Origin: Nocardioides sp. QY071
GTDB lineage: Bacteria > Actinomycetota > Actinomycetes > Propionibacteriales > Nocardioidaceae
Direction of reading: 5' to 3'
NCBI RefSeq assembly: GCF_029961765.1
Contig: NZ_CP124681.1
Span: 3,782,001 to 3,846,000 of the forward strand
Length of the DNA: 64,000 nucleotides
In this document: in pieces, positions 33,094 through 40,555 of the stretch
How positions within the stretch are numbered: the first letter of the stretch is position 1
How the letters are laid out: each line of letters starts with the position of its first letter
The notes under the pieces: model-generated
Seen by the model: only the letters and a program-made list of their open reading frames with translations
The model's database searches: none
Told to the model about the DNA's origin: nothing
Translations under genes and position numbers: made by a program

Positions 33094-34437
33094 ATGACCG
33101 ACAACCCGGGCGACGACCAGCCGAACCCGTTCAAGGGCACGCCGTTCGAGCAGATCTTCGGCGCCCTCGGCGGAGCCTTCCCCGGTGGCCCCGGCGGCGG
33201 GATGGCCTTCTTCCAGCAGCTGCAGTCGCTGATGCAGCCGCACGACGGCCCGCTGAACTGGAATGCCGCCAACGACATGGCCCGCAAGGCCGTCGCCCAG
33301 GAGCCGGACCCGTCCCCCACCCAGCGCGACCGGGACCGCGTCGCCGACGCCGTCCGGCTCGCCGACCACTGGCTCGACACCGCCACCGGCTTCCCCTCCG
33401 GCATCGGTACGACGGCCGCCTGGAGCCGCGCCGAATGGCTGGTCGAGACCCAGCCGGTGTGGCAGGTGCTCGTCGAGCCCGTGGCGGCGCGCTCCGTGAC
33501 GGGCCTGTCCAGCGGCCTGCCGGAGGAGATGAAGGCCGCGGCCGGTCCGCTGGTCGGCATCATCGGCCAGGCCGTCGGCGGGATGATGGCGATGCAGATC
33601 GGGCAGGGCCTCGGCGCCCTGGCCGGTGAGGTGCTCACCGCCTCCGACATCGGGCTCCCCCTCGGCGCCCCCGGCAAGGCGGCGCTGGTGATGACCAACG
33701 TCCGCGCCTTCGCCGAGGGCCTCGACGTCACGGAGGACGACGTCGTCCTCTACCTCGCGCTGCGCGAGGCCGCCCACCAGCGGCTGTTCGCCCACGTGCC
33801 GTGGCTGCGCGAGCACCTCATCGGCGCGGTGACCGACTACGCCCGCGGCCTGGAGATCAACGCCCAGCAGATCCAGGACCGGGTCCAGGAGCAGCTGCGC
33901 GGCATCGACCCGACGAACCTCGAGGCGATGCAGGGCCTGCTCGAGGGCGGCATGTTCGACCCGCCGCAGACCGAGGCGCAGACCGCCGCGCTGTCCCGCC
34001 TCGAGATCGCGCTGGCCCTGGTCGAGGGCTGGGTCGACGAGGTGGTCGGCCAGGCCACGGCCGAGCGGATGCCCGCCGCGGCCAAGCTGCGCGAGGCGGT
34101 CCGCCGCCGCCGGGCCGCCGGTGGCCCGGCCGAGCAGACCTTCGCCGCGCTCGTCGGTCTCGAGCTGCGCCCGCGCCGGCTGCGCGACGCGTCCACCCTG
34201 TGGGGCGGGCTGCGCACCCGCTCGGGCCAGGAGGCCCGCGACGGCGTGTGGATGCACCCCGACCTGCTGCCCACCGCCGCCGACCTCGACGACCCGCTGT
34301 CCTTCCGCGACGAGGCCACCCGGCCGGAGGCGCTCAGCGAGGACGAGTTCGACGCCGAGCTGCGCAAGCTGCTCGACGGCCCCGACACGCCCGGCACGCC
34401 CGGCACGCCCGACACCCCCGACAGCCCGACCGAGTGA
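33094..34437 (+). CDS. Zinc-dependent metalloprotease-like protein (DUF2342 family)
   Basis: A 447-aa protein. The N-terminus is a Gly/Pro-rich segment, then an alpha-helical DUF2342 domain. ALREAAHQRLFAHVPWLREH holds the candidate zinc-binding histidines (H..LF.H), and LEAMQGLLEGGMFDPPQT, GWVDEVVGQATAERMP and VGLELRPRRLRDASTLW are family-conserved. Members are called putative hydrolases or F420-associated proteins, and activity is unproven. The C-terminal tail has TPGTPGTPDTPDSP repeats. TAGTTT lies 6 nt before the ATG, so it is probably leaderless. Its stop overlaps the Nudix gene start. Confidence 0.88.
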   Translation: MTDNPGDDQPNPFKGTPFEQIFGALGGAFPGGPGGGMAFFQQLQSLMQPHDGPLNWNAANDMARKAVAQEPDPSPTQRDRDRVADAVRLADHWLDTATGFPSGIGTTAAWSRAEWLVETQPVWQVLVEPVAARSVTGLSSGLPEEMKAAAGPLVGIIGQAVGGMMAMQIGQGLGALAGEVLTASDIGLPLGAPGKAALVMTNVRAFAEGLDVTEDDVVLYLALREAAHQRLFAHVPWLREHLIGAVTDYARGLEINAQQIQDRVQEQLRGIDPTNLEAMQGLLEGGMFDPPQTEAQTAALSRLEIALALVEGWVDEVVGQATAERMPAAAKLREAVRRRRAAGGPAEQTFAALVGLELRPRRLRDASTLWGGLRTRSGQEARDGVWMHPDLLPTAADLDDPLSFRDEATRPEALSEDEFDAELRKLLDGPDTPGTPGTPDTPDSPTE

Positions 34438-34976
34438 CCCTCCACGCGGACGCCTTGGGCGTCCTGACGAGCTGGCGCGCGCCCGACGCCGTCGAAGAGG
34501 CCCTCCGCGGGCGGTACGTCGAGCACCTGACCGCGAGGCCCGACGGGATGCGGCGCGCGTCGTACCCCGACCACATCACCGCCGGCACCCTCGTCATCGA
34601 CGCCACCGGGGAGCGGGTGCTGCTCAACCTGCACCGCAAGGCGGGGCGCTGGTTCCACTTCGGCGGGCACTGCGAGGACGACGACGCCACCCTCGCCGCC
34701 GTCGCGCTGCGCGAGGCGCACGAGGAGAGCGGGCTGCGCGAGCTGGCCTTCCACCCGGAGCCGGTCCAGCTCGACCTGCACACCGTGCCCTTCTGCGGCG
34801 AGCGCGGCGACGTCAACCACCTCGACGTGCGCTACGTCGCCGCCGCGCCGGTGGACGCGACGGCGGTGGTGAGCGACGAGTCACTCGCCGTGCGCTGGTG
34901 GCCCCTCGACGGTCTGCCCGAGCTCGAGCCGGCCATGCACGCCCTCATCGCCCGGGCCCGCGCGATCCTCGTCTGA
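34434..34976 (+). CDS. NUDIX hydrolase with a variant Nudix box
   Basis: A 180-aa protein. The GTG at 34434 overlaps the TGA of the upstream gene (GTGA), which fixes the start. The Nudix helix reads GGHCEDDDATLAAVALREAH then EESGL: the REAHEESGL half is canonical, while the first conserved Glu is replaced. This GGHC variant is common in an actinobacterial Nudix subgroup. The substrate is unknown, but nucleoside-diphosphate derivatives are expected. The co-translation with the DUF2342 gene suggests a linked role. Confidence 0.88.
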   Translation: MTLHADALGVLTSWRAPDAVEEALRGRYVEHLTARPDGMRRASYPDHITAGTLVIDATGERVLLNLHRKAGRWFHFGGHCEDDDATLAAVALREAHEESGLRELAFHPEPVQLDLHTVPFCGERGDVNHLDVRYVAAAPVDATAVVSDESLAVRWWPLDGLPELEPAMHALIARARAILV

Positions 34977-34979
34977 GGA

Positions 34980-35537
34980 TCAGTCGACGTCCTCGCCCGG
35001 CACGACCTGCTCGGACGGCGGCCGGTCGATCCGGGCGGCGTCGGACCAGCCGGCGAGATAGCCCTTCGCCTTCTCGGCCGCCGGGTAGTGCGCGACCCAC
35101 CCCCAGAACCTCTCGTCGTGGTGCGGCTCGATGAGGTGCGCGAGCTCGTGGACGATCACGTAGTCGATGACCCACTCCGGCATCCGCTGCAGGCGCTCGG
35201 AGAGCCGGATGGTGCGGTCCTTGGGCGTGCACGAGCCCCAGCGGGCGCGCTGGTTACCGACCCAGCGGATCGACTCGGGCACGGCGATGCCGCCGAGGTA
35301 CTCGTCGCTCAGCTCCTGGGCGCGCTGCTTGAGGTCCTCGTCGTCCCAACGCCGCGGCGTGGCGGCGCGCAGCTCCTTGCGCTGCACCCGGGCGACCATC
35401 TTCGAGACCCAGGCGCGCTCCTCGGTGCCCGAGAGGTTGTCGGGCATGAGCACCACGATCGTCTCGCCCTCGCGATACGCCGTGACCGTACGGCGGCGGC
35501 GCTGCGACCGTCGTACCTCCACGCGCGGGGTGGGCAT
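34980..35537 (-). CDS. YgjP-like M48-type metallopeptidase
   Basis: A 185-aa protein. It has an arginine-rich N-terminus, then the YgjP/DUF45 core with ARWGSCTPKDRTIRLSERL and the zinc motif VIVHELAHLIEPHHDERFW (HExxH plus the third ligand about 10 residues on). Homologues are SprT/WSS1-like predicted peptidases. TAGGGT lies 6 nt before the ATG (35544-35549), indicating a leaderless mRNA. It starts 14 bp from the left arm of a 158-bp palindromic element. Confidence 0.9.
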   Translation of the reverse strand: MPTPRVEVRRSQRRRRTVTAYREGETIVVLMPDNLSGTEERAWVSKMVARVQRKELRAATPRRWDDEDLKQRAQELSDEYLGGIAVPESIRWVGNQRARWGSCTPKDRTIRLSERLQRMPEWVIDYVIVHELAHLIEPHHDERFWGWVAHYPAAEKAKGYLAGWSDAARIDRPPSEQVVPGEDVD

Positions 35538-35550
35538 GACTCGACCCTAG

Positions 35551-35708
35551 ATGATCAGCTCCGAGGGATCGTGCAAGCGAGCGGCGCTCAACGCGTGCGC
35601 TGGCAAGGCGCAGGCGCGAAGGCATGCTGGGCGCACGTCGAGCGTCTGCAACGCCGCCAGCGTGCGTGGTGAGCGTCGCGGAGCGTGCGAGCCCTTGGAG
35701 CTGATCAT
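35551..35708. repeat. 158-bp palindromic element with 17-bp terminal inverted repeats (REP/MITE-like)
   Basis: The left arm ATGATCAGCTCCGAGGG (35551-35567) and right arm 35692-35708 are reverse complements at 16 of 17 positions. The interior is a mosaic of GCG-rich words with further self-complementarity (CGTGCAAGCG versus the GCGTGCGAGC region near the right arm), and no coding frame. The right arm overlaps the last three bases of the PHP gene. The layout suits a non-autonomous mobile repeat or a large structured RNA between two leftward genes. Confidence 0.6.
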
Positions 35709-36754
35709 CTGGGCCTTGCCCACTCGAGCAAGCGCTGCACGGGCCACGTGTTGACGATCCGGTCCGCGTCGATGCCGGCGGCCTCGGCGCGCTCGCAGCC
35801 GAGCAGCGGGTAGTCGAGCTGGCCCGGGGCGTGGGCGTCGCTGTCGATGGAGAACACGCAGCCGATGTCACGGGCCAGCTCCAGCAGCCGGGTCGGCGGG
35901 TCGCGGCGCTCCGGGCGGGAGTTGATCTCGACGGCCACGCCCTCCTCGGCGCACGCCTCGAACACCGCGCGGGCGTCGAAGCGCGACTCGGGGCGAGTGC
36001 CGCGGCTGCCGGTCACCAGCCGGCCGGTGCAGTGGCCGAGCACGTTGGTGAACGGGTTGCGCACCGCGGCCACCATGCGCCGGGTCAGCGGCTCGGGGTC
36101 CATCGCGAGCTTGGAGTGGACGCTGGCGACCCGGACGTCGAGGCGGGCGAGCATCTCTTCACTCTGGTCGAGCGCGCCGTCGTCGAGGATGTCGACCTCG
36201 ATCCCCTTGAGCAGGCGGAACCCGGCACCGGCGAGGTGCTCGTTGACCGCTTCGACCACGGCCAGCTGCCGGGTCAGCCGCTCCGCCGAGAGCCCGCGGG
36301 CCACCTTGAGGCGCGGCGAGTGGTCGGTGAGCACGAGATAGTCGTGGCCCACCTCGATCGCGGTCATCGCCATCTCCTCGATCGGCGAACCGCCGTCGGA
36401 CCAGTCGGAGTGGGAGTGCAGGTCGCCCCGCAACAACGCCCGCAGGCCGGTCCCGGCGCCCTCGCTGGTCAGCGGGCCGCCGTACTGCTCCTCGACCTCG
36501 GCGAGCTTGTCCGGCACGCGGCCGGTCGCCGCCTGGGCGATCACCCGCGCGGTGCTGGCGCCGACGCCGGGCAGGTCGGTGAGCGTCCCCGCCGCCGCCC
36601 GGGCGGCGACGTCGTCGGGGTCCAGGGGCAGGATCGCGGCCGCCGCACCGCGGTAGGCCTTGACCTTGTAGCTGTCCGCCCGGCCCCGTTCCAGGAGGAA
36701 CGCGATCCGGCGCAGCGCCGCCACCGGCGTGCCGTCGTACTCCTGCTCGTTCAC
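35705..36754 (-). CDS. PHP-domain protein with N-terminal helix-hairpin-helix region (PolX-like C-terminal module)
   Basis: A 349-aa protein. Residues about 10-90 are the HhH region of family-X polymerases (YKVKAYRGAAAAI, TDLPGVGASTARVIAQA). The PHP phosphoesterase domain has the metal ligands GDLHSHSDWSDGG, VLTDHSPR, GIEVDI, VASVHSKL and IDSDAHAPGQLD. The polymerase palm is missing, so this is a nuclease/phosphatase-type derivative of PolX. The GTG at 36752-36754 (GGACGAG site) is preferred over the GTG at 36787, which lacks a site. The stop lies in the right arm of the palindromic element. Confidence 0.88.
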   Translation of the reverse strand: MNEQEYDGTPVAALRRIAFLLERGRADSYKVKAYRGAAAAILPLDPDDVAARAAAGTLTDLPGVGASTARVIAQAATGRVPDKLAEVEEQYGGPLTSEGAGTGLRALLRGDLHSHSDWSDGGSPIEEMAMTAIEVGHDYLVLTDHSPRLKVARGLSAERLTRQLAVVEAVNEHLAGAGFRLLKGIEVDILDDGALDQSEEMLARLDVRVASVHSKLAMDPEPLTRRMVAAVRNPFTNVLGHCTGRLVTGSRGTRPESRFDARAVFEACAEEGVAVEINSRPERRDPPTRLLELARDIGCVFSIDSDAHAPGQLDYPLLGCERAEAAGIDADRIVNTWPVQRLLEWARPR

Positions 36755-37105
36755 GACCTCGTCCGTCCTCGAGAAATGTCTGTCCACAGGCCGTGGATGA
36801 GCCTGTGGGGACCATCCTTGCTGGTCACCCCGCGGTACGGCGCCCGCCGGGCCGATCTTGCCAACGGTCCCTCCACAGGCCGATCAGGGTTCTCCCCCGT
36901 CCATCCACGGGCCCCGCGCTCCCTCCACAGGTTTCTCCACAGCTCTGTCCACAGGACGCGCGACGCCCGGATTGACCGCGCCCGCCGCGGTGCCTAGGTT
37001 CGTCCCCGACGAGGCCCCTCGGGGCCGCAGCACCTCGCTCGCAAGGGGAAGGCAAGCGAGGGGCCGCGGCGCCGGGGGTCTCCTCACGTCGGCCCCCGTC
37101 CGGGC
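36755..37105. other. Intergenic region with repeated TCCACAG words
   Basis: I find no gene in these 351 bp. TCCACAG or its extension occurs at least five times (36783-36789, 36872-36878, 36924-36930, 36936-36942, 36948-36954). Two of them are TGTCCACA (36781-36788 and 36946-36953), one base short of the actinobacterial DnaA box TTGTCCACA. A hairpin GAGGCCCCTCGGGGCC is near 37010-37025. The meaning is unclear; DnaA-sensitive control of the PHP gene is a possibility only. Confidence 0.35.
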
Positions 37106-37927
37106 TCAGTGCCCGGTGAAGACCGGCGGCCGCTTCTCCTGGGCGGCCCGGATCCCCTCGAGCAGGTCCGCGGTGGCCAGCGTGACCGGCTGGGCCAGGC
37201 CCTCCCACTCCAGCGCGGTGTCGATGCTCGCGTGCCCGTGCTGCAGGGCCCGCTTGGTGAGCCGGGTGGCGATCGGTGCCGCTGCCGCGATGTCGGCCGC
37301 CGCCCCCAGCACGCCGTCGCGGAACTCCGCCGGCTCCCAGACCCGGGAGACCAGGCCGAGCCCGAGCGCCTCGTCGGCGTCCACGAGCCGACCCGTCAGG
37401 AACAGGTCGCGGGCGGCGGCGGAGCCGACCACGTCGGGCAGCAGGTAGGTCCCGGCCATCCCCGGGTGGATCCCCAGCTTCGTGAACGGCACACCCATCC
37501 GGGCCCCGCGGGCGGCGTACCGCAGGTCGCAGGCCAGCGCCAGGCAGAGCCCCGCACCGATCGCCGCGCCGTTGATCGCGGCGACCGTCGGCACCTCCAG
37601 GCGCCGGATCGAGAGCCAGGCGCGGTAGAACGGCAGCATCCGGGCACGCAGGTCGTCGACGGTCGCGTCCGGCTCGGACGCCAGCCACGACAGGTTGCCG
37701 CCGGAGCAGAACCCCTTGCCCTCGCCGGTCACCACGACCACTCGCACGGTGGGGTCGCCGGCCAGGTGGTCGACCGCCCGGACCCAGGACTCGGTCATCT
37801 CGTCGCTCATCGCGTTGCGCAGCTCGGGCTGGTCCAGGACCAGCAGTGCGACCCCCTCGGAGGGCCGTTCGAGGCGCAGATGCGTCAGGGACGGCGGCGT
37901 GGGCCGGTTCACAGCGGATTCAGACAT
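37106..37927 (-). CDS. Enoyl-CoA hydratase/isomerase family protein
   Basis: A 273-aa crotonase. FCSGGNLSWL and NGAAIGAGLCLALACDLRYA form the oxyanion hole, and FTKLGIHPGMAGTYLLPDVV the catalytic loop. The ATG at 37925-37927 is chosen because TAGCGT lies 7 nt upstream (37935-37940), a leaderless pattern; a GTG 9 bp upstream is an alternative. It is a single gene in the conserved block with no acyl-CoA genes beside it, so its pathway is unknown. Confidence 0.88.
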   Translation of the reverse strand: MSESAVNRPTPPSLTHLRLERPSEGVALLVLDQPELRNAMSDEMTESWVRAVDHLAGDPTVRVVVVTGEGKGFCSGGNLSWLASEPDATVDDLRARMLPFYRAWLSIRRLEVPTVAAINGAAIGAGLCLALACDLRYAARGARMGVPFTKLGIHPGMAGTYLLPDVVGSAAARDLFLTGRLVDADEALGLGLVSRVWEPAEFRDGVLGAAADIAAAAPIATRLTKRALQHGHASIDTALEWEGLAQPVTLATADLLEGIRAAQEKRPPVFTGH

Positions 37928-38066
37928 GCGGGGCACGCTACTGCGACTCCGCGGCGGCGTGCCGTAGGGTCAGAGAGGTCCGGAGTGCTGCTCCGGACCC
38001 CGACGGGCTTCCCCCCATGTCCCCGTCGCGACGACCGAACGAGAAAAGATGAGCAAGGAGGCCGTC

Positions 38067-38225
38067 ATGGCGGAGACCTGGAGCGGTGAGTTCTACTGCG
38101 TCAAGTGCAAGGAGAAGCGCGAGGCCGAGGGCGAGGTCAAGGTGAACGACAAGGGCACCCGGATGGCCAAGGCCGTCTGCCCCGTCTGCGGCACCAACCT
38201 CAACCGCATCCTCGGCAAGGCCTGA
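38067..38225 (+). CDS. DUF5679 zinc-ribbon protein (52 aa)
   Basis: A short gene starting MAETWSGEFYCVKCKEKREA. The two pairs CVKC and CPVC form one zinc ribbon, with the conserved C-terminal GTNLNRILG. AAGGAGG lies 5 nt before the ATG at 38067, so this start is preferred over the ATG at 38049. This is the DUF5679 family, small Actinobacteria/Chloroflexi proteins of unknown role. It is followed by a strong hairpin terminator. Confidence 0.88.
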   Translation: MAETWSGEFYCVKCKEKREAEGEVKVNDKGTRMAKAVCPVCGTNLNRILGKA

Positions 38226-38248
38226 TCCACAGGCACCCAGCCGACTTT

Positions 38249-38290
38249 CACGGGCGGCTCCACTGCGGTGGAGCCGCCCGTGGCGTGTTT
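38249..38290 (+). terminator. Rho-independent terminator after the DUF5679 gene
   Basis: A perfect 14-bp stem (38249-38262 and 38269-38282) with a 6-nt loop is followed by GCGTGTTTT. It lies 24 bp after the DUF5679 stop. The stem and U run together make it one of the clearest terminators in the window. Confidence 0.9.
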
Positions 38291-38358
38291 TGCGGTCGCT
38301 CCCCGGCGCCCTGTGGAGGAGCGCCGCGCGGGTCGTTGGGGCGTGCCACGCTGCGGTC

Positions 38359-39198
38359 ATGGCGTCCCGGACCCTCCTGCTGCGCCCCGGTACGCCGGTG
38401 CTGACCCGCTCCCCCGGCGTCCTACAGGTCGGCCTCGTGGAGCCCTCGATCCGGCTGCCCGACATCCCCGCCGTCCGAGACCTCCTCGAGGGCCTGGCCC
38501 GGCCGGCCGGTCACGCCCCGGCCGACGCCCTGCCGACGGAGGCTGCCACCGCCCTCGCCCGGCTGCTCGACGCCGGTCTCGCCGTACCCGCCGGTGACGT
38601 GCCGGCCCACCTGCTGGCCCAGGCCGGGTCCGACGCCGTACGGCGCCCGGCGGCTCGCGCGGCCTCCCCGGTCGCCCTCGACGCGCCGCCCGGCGCCCGC
38701 GCCGTCCTCGGCCCCCTGCTGGCCGCCGCCGGCCTCGTCGAGGCCGAGGCGCCGGAGGACGCCACCGTACGGCTCGTGATCGGCGACGGCCCGCTCGCCC
38801 GCGAGCGCCTGGACCCGCTGGTGCGCGCCTCGGTCCCCCACCTGCTGGTCGGCGGGGACGCGCGGGGCGTGCGGATCGGGCCGTTCGTCGTCCCCGGCCG
38901 CACCGCCTGCCTGCGCTGCGTCGACGCCCACGAGTCGCTCCACGACCAGCGGCTGCCGCTCCTCCTCGCCCAGGCGGCCAGGCACAGCACCCAGCGACCG
39001 CCGCCCCGTGATCCCGTCCTCGACCGGCTGGCGCTCGCCTGGGCGGTGCGCGACCTGACCGGCTTCGTGGACGGCGAGGAGCCCAGCACCTGGTCGACGA
39101 CCGTCGACCTCGGACCGAGCGGCGCGCCGGTCCTCACCCGGTGGGGCCGGCACCCGTGGTGCGGCTGCGCGTGGGACGGCTTCCTCGACCTGCCCTGA
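38359..39198 (+). CDS. Cyclodehydratase-like (ThiF/Ocin partner-like) protein without a peptide cluster
   Basis: A 279-aa protein resembling the N-terminal/ThiF-like part of TOMM (thiazole/oxazole-modified microcin) cyclodehydratases: RPGTPVLTRSPGVLQVGL as the RRE-like opening, then a Rossmann-like middle and VVPGRTACLRCVDAHESLHD. A zinc-type cysteine set is present (CLRC and a late WCGCAW). No nucleotide-binding GxGxxG and no precursor peptide or YcaO gene are nearby. Homologues are conserved beside whiB/uvrD2 in many Actinobacteria, so a housekeeping role is more likely than a RiPP pathway. The ATG at 38359 has no good ribosome site. Confidence 0.75.
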   Translation: MASRTLLLRPGTPVLTRSPGVLQVGLVEPSIRLPDIPAVRDLLEGLARPAGHAPADALPTEAATALARLLDAGLAVPAGDVPAHLLAQAGSDAVRRPAARAASPVALDAPPGARAVLGPLLAAAGLVEAEAPEDATVRLVIGDGPLARERLDPLVRASVPHLLVGGDARGVRIGPFVVPGRTACLRCVDAHESLHDQRLPLLLAQAARHSTQRPPPRDPVLDRLALAWAVRDLTGFVDGEEPSTWSTTVDLGPSGAPVLTRWGRHPWCGCAWDGFLDLP

Positions 39199-39213
39199 CG
39201 CTCGACGGTCGGT

Positions 39214-39378
39214 CTACCACCACTCGCTGTCGAGCTTGGCCTCCATCGAGCGCAGGTGGATGCGGGAGCACTCGTCGCAGTAGCGGCGTATCCGGCCGCG
39301 CTCGACCGAGGTGGTCCAGGTCAGCGGCGGCTCCTCGCCCTCGACCAGGCGGCCGCAGAAGTCGCAGGTGACGCTCAC
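39214..39378 (-). CDS. Small zinc-ribbon protein (54 aa)
   Basis: The minus-strand frame starts with GTG at 39376-39378: VSVTCDFCGRLVEGEEPPLT, then RRYCDECSRIHLRSMEAKLD and ends SEWW. Two CxxC pairs (CDFC, CDEC) make one treble-clef or zinc ribbon. GC3 is high and the frame is intact. Such short proteins are conserved near whiB7-uvrD2 in Nocardioides-like genomes. It is convergent with the cyclodehydratase-like gene, 16 bp apart. Confidence 0.75.
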   Translation of the reverse strand: MSVTCDFCGRLVEGEEPPLTWTTSVERGRIRRYCDECSRIHLRSMEAKLDSEWW

Positions 39379-39402
39379 CCGCCCAGCCTACGCAGAAATG
39401 CC

Positions 39403-39441
39403 GGAAGGGCCGGCCCGACGATCAGTCGGTCCGGCCCTTCC
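39403..39441. terminator. 11-bp stem-loop downstream of the small basic-protein gene
   Basis: GGAAGGGCCGG and CCGGCCCTTCC bracket a 17-nt loop. It lies 73 bp beyond the stop of the leftward 55-aa gene and 25 bp upstream of the zinc-ribbon GTG. It probably terminates the whiB7 transcript. Confidence 0.7.
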
Positions 39442-39513
39442 TTCTCACCCGCGATCAGGTGCCCTTCGAGGAGGCCTCGAAGAATTCCGGTCTCGCTGGT
39501 CCGCGGTGCGGAC

Positions 39514-39681
39514 TCAGAGTGCGCGAGCGAGGGCGAGACGAGCCTGCTGCGCTGCACGCTCGGCCTTGCGGCTCAAGCGGCGTGCGCGGGCCATCCTGCT
39601 GGCCGCGCGCAGCTGCTGCGCCTCTCCCAGGCGCATGGCCATGTGGGCCCGCGCCAGGTCTTCGTTCATGAACTGGGTCAT
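39514..39681 (-). CDS. Small basic helical protein downstream of whiB7 (55 aa)
   Basis: The frame starts MTQFMNEDLARAHMAMRLGE at ATG 39679-39681 with GGAG 7 nt upstream, and continues with Arg/Ala/Gln-rich helix to ARLALARAL. It is predicted to be a single amphipathic, strongly basic helix. It follows whiB7 by 48 bp in the same direction, so it is probably co-expressed. No domain is recognised; short proteins of this type recur beside whiB genes in related genera. Confidence 0.7.
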   Translation of the reverse strand: MTQFMNEDLARAHMAMRLGEAQQLRAASRMARARRLSRKAERAAQQARLALARAL

Positions 39682-39729
39682 CTCATGCTCCAAGGGTGTG
39701 GTGGTACGGAAGGGGATTGCGTGGGTGGA

Positions 39730-39996
39730 CTACGCCGCGGCGTCCTTGCGCGGGCGGCCCCGGGGCCGCTTGCGCGGGATCACCACGCCGGCCAGGAACA
39801 GCTCGCCGCCCCAGACGCCCCACGGCTCGCGCCGCTCCAGGGCGCCGGACAGGCACATGCTCTGGACCGGGCAGTCCAGGCACAGCGCCTTCGCGGCCTC
39901 GACGTCCGACGGGGACTCTGCGAACCACAGCTCCGCGTCGTTCAGCCGGCACGGCAGCAGCTCGTCCAGCGTCGGCTCGAGAACACTGGTCGTCAT
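39730..39996 (-). CDS. whiB7: WhiB7-type transcriptional regulator
   Basis: An 88-aa WhiB protein. C16, C39, C42 and C48 coordinate the [4Fe-4S] cluster (CLDCPVQSMC), GVWGGE is the WhiB turn, and KRPRGRPRK is an AT-hook (RGRP), which is diagnostic of WhiB7. It binds with sigma-A at promoters carrying an AT-rich block just upstream of -35 and activates intrinsic resistance genes. Position after uvrD2 matches M. tuberculosis Rv3197A-Rv3198c. GAGGAGG precedes the ATG by 10 nt. A 420-nt leader with an upstream ORF and two hairpins precedes it. Confidence 0.93.
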   Translation of the reverse strand: MTTSVLEPTLDELLPCRLNDAELWFAESPSDVEAAKALCLDCPVQSMCLSGALERREPWGVWGGELFLAGVVIPRKRPRGRPRKDAAA

Positions 39997-40087
39997 CTGC
40001 TTTTCACCTCCTCAACTCATGACCTGATCGCGTTGTCATTTCGGGTGGGGATCCGGACTTCGCGTATCTCGGTCTGAGAACTACGAA

Positions 40088-40123
40088 GGCCGCGGATCCC
40101 GGTCTGATTCGGGTTCCGCGGCC
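40088..40123 (-). promoter_or_regulatory. whiB7 leader hairpin 2 (attenuator candidate)
   Basis: The arms GGCCGCGGA and TCCGCGGCC extend through CCCG/CGGG with one mismatch, giving about 13 pairs. It lies 92 nt upstream of the whiB7 ATG and 25 nt beyond the stop of the leader ORF. A UUCGUAGUUCUC stretch follows on the transcript, weakly U-rich. It may be the terminator arm of the attenuator. Confidence 0.6.
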
Positions 40124-40132
40124 TGGAGGCTG

Positions 40133-40157
40133 CCGAGCTGATTTCGTCTCAGCTCGG
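40133..40157 (-). promoter_or_regulatory. whiB7 leader hairpin 1 overlapping the leader-ORF stop codon
   Basis: CCGAGCTGA (40149-40157) pairs perfectly with TCAGCTCGG (40133-40141) around a 7-nt loop, and the stem can be extended outward by CTGGAG/CTCCAG. The leader ORF TGA (40149-40151) is inside the 5-prime arm, so a ribosome finishing translation would melt it. Confidence 0.7.
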
Positions 40158-40418
40158 TGGGCTCCAGGCGAGGGGACCCGGGACGTAGGCGGCGTTGGCG
40201 CCACGGTGGTCCGTGCCGGCGATGCGCTCCCGCTTGACGGCATCGGTGGCCACGACCGCGAACGGCGCGACGGCAAAGAGAGCCGTGGCCGGACGCGCGG
40301 CGATGCCCTGGACCTCGAGGGTCGCGAGGGCAGAGGTGGCGCAGCCGAGGGTCGCGGACAGCGTGGGCTGCCAGGCGGACGTCATCACCGGGAAGACCGG
40401 GTTCGTCATGTTCTTCAT
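40149..40418 (-). CDS. Leader/upstream ORF of whiB7 (89 aa)
   Basis: AGGAGG sits 8 nt before the ATG at 40416-40418, so translation is expected. The peptide starts MKNMTNPVFPVMTSAWQPTL and ends GPLAWSPPS just before its TGA. It has a hydrophobic middle (ATALFAVAPFAVVATDAV) and no known domain. It lies between the whiB7 promoter and two tandem hairpins, its stop codon being inside hairpin 1. WhiB7 leaders in mycobacteria and Streptomyces contain such uORFs that sense translation inhibition; this one is unusually long. It could also encode a functional small protein. Confidence 0.65.
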   Translation of the reverse strand: MKNMTNPVFPVMTSAWQPTLSATLGCATSALATLEVQGIAARPATALFAVAPFAVVATDAVKRERIAGTDHRGANAAYVPGPLAWSPPS

Positions 40419-40492
40419 CAGGGCCACCTCCTTCGGTGCGTGTGGGCGCCAGCCTTGTCAGGGCTGTGGTGCGCAGTGGAACTTGCCTGACG

Positions 40493-40555
40493 ACCGTAAT
40501 GGCCGGTCAACGGGCCGCGCAAATCATTTATCGATGTTTTTTCGAGGTTTTTTCA
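40493..40555 (-). promoter_or_regulatory. whiB7 promoter with AT-rich WhiB7-binding block
   Basis: On the minus strand TTGCGC (40517-40522) and TACGGT (40493-40498) are -35 and -10 candidates with 18-bp spacing. Directly upstream of -35 is an AT-rich block with two AAAAAA runs (40523-40555), very unusual in this GC-rich DNA. That is the known arrangement for WhiB7 plus sigma-A promoters, so autoactivation is likely. Confidence 0.65.
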
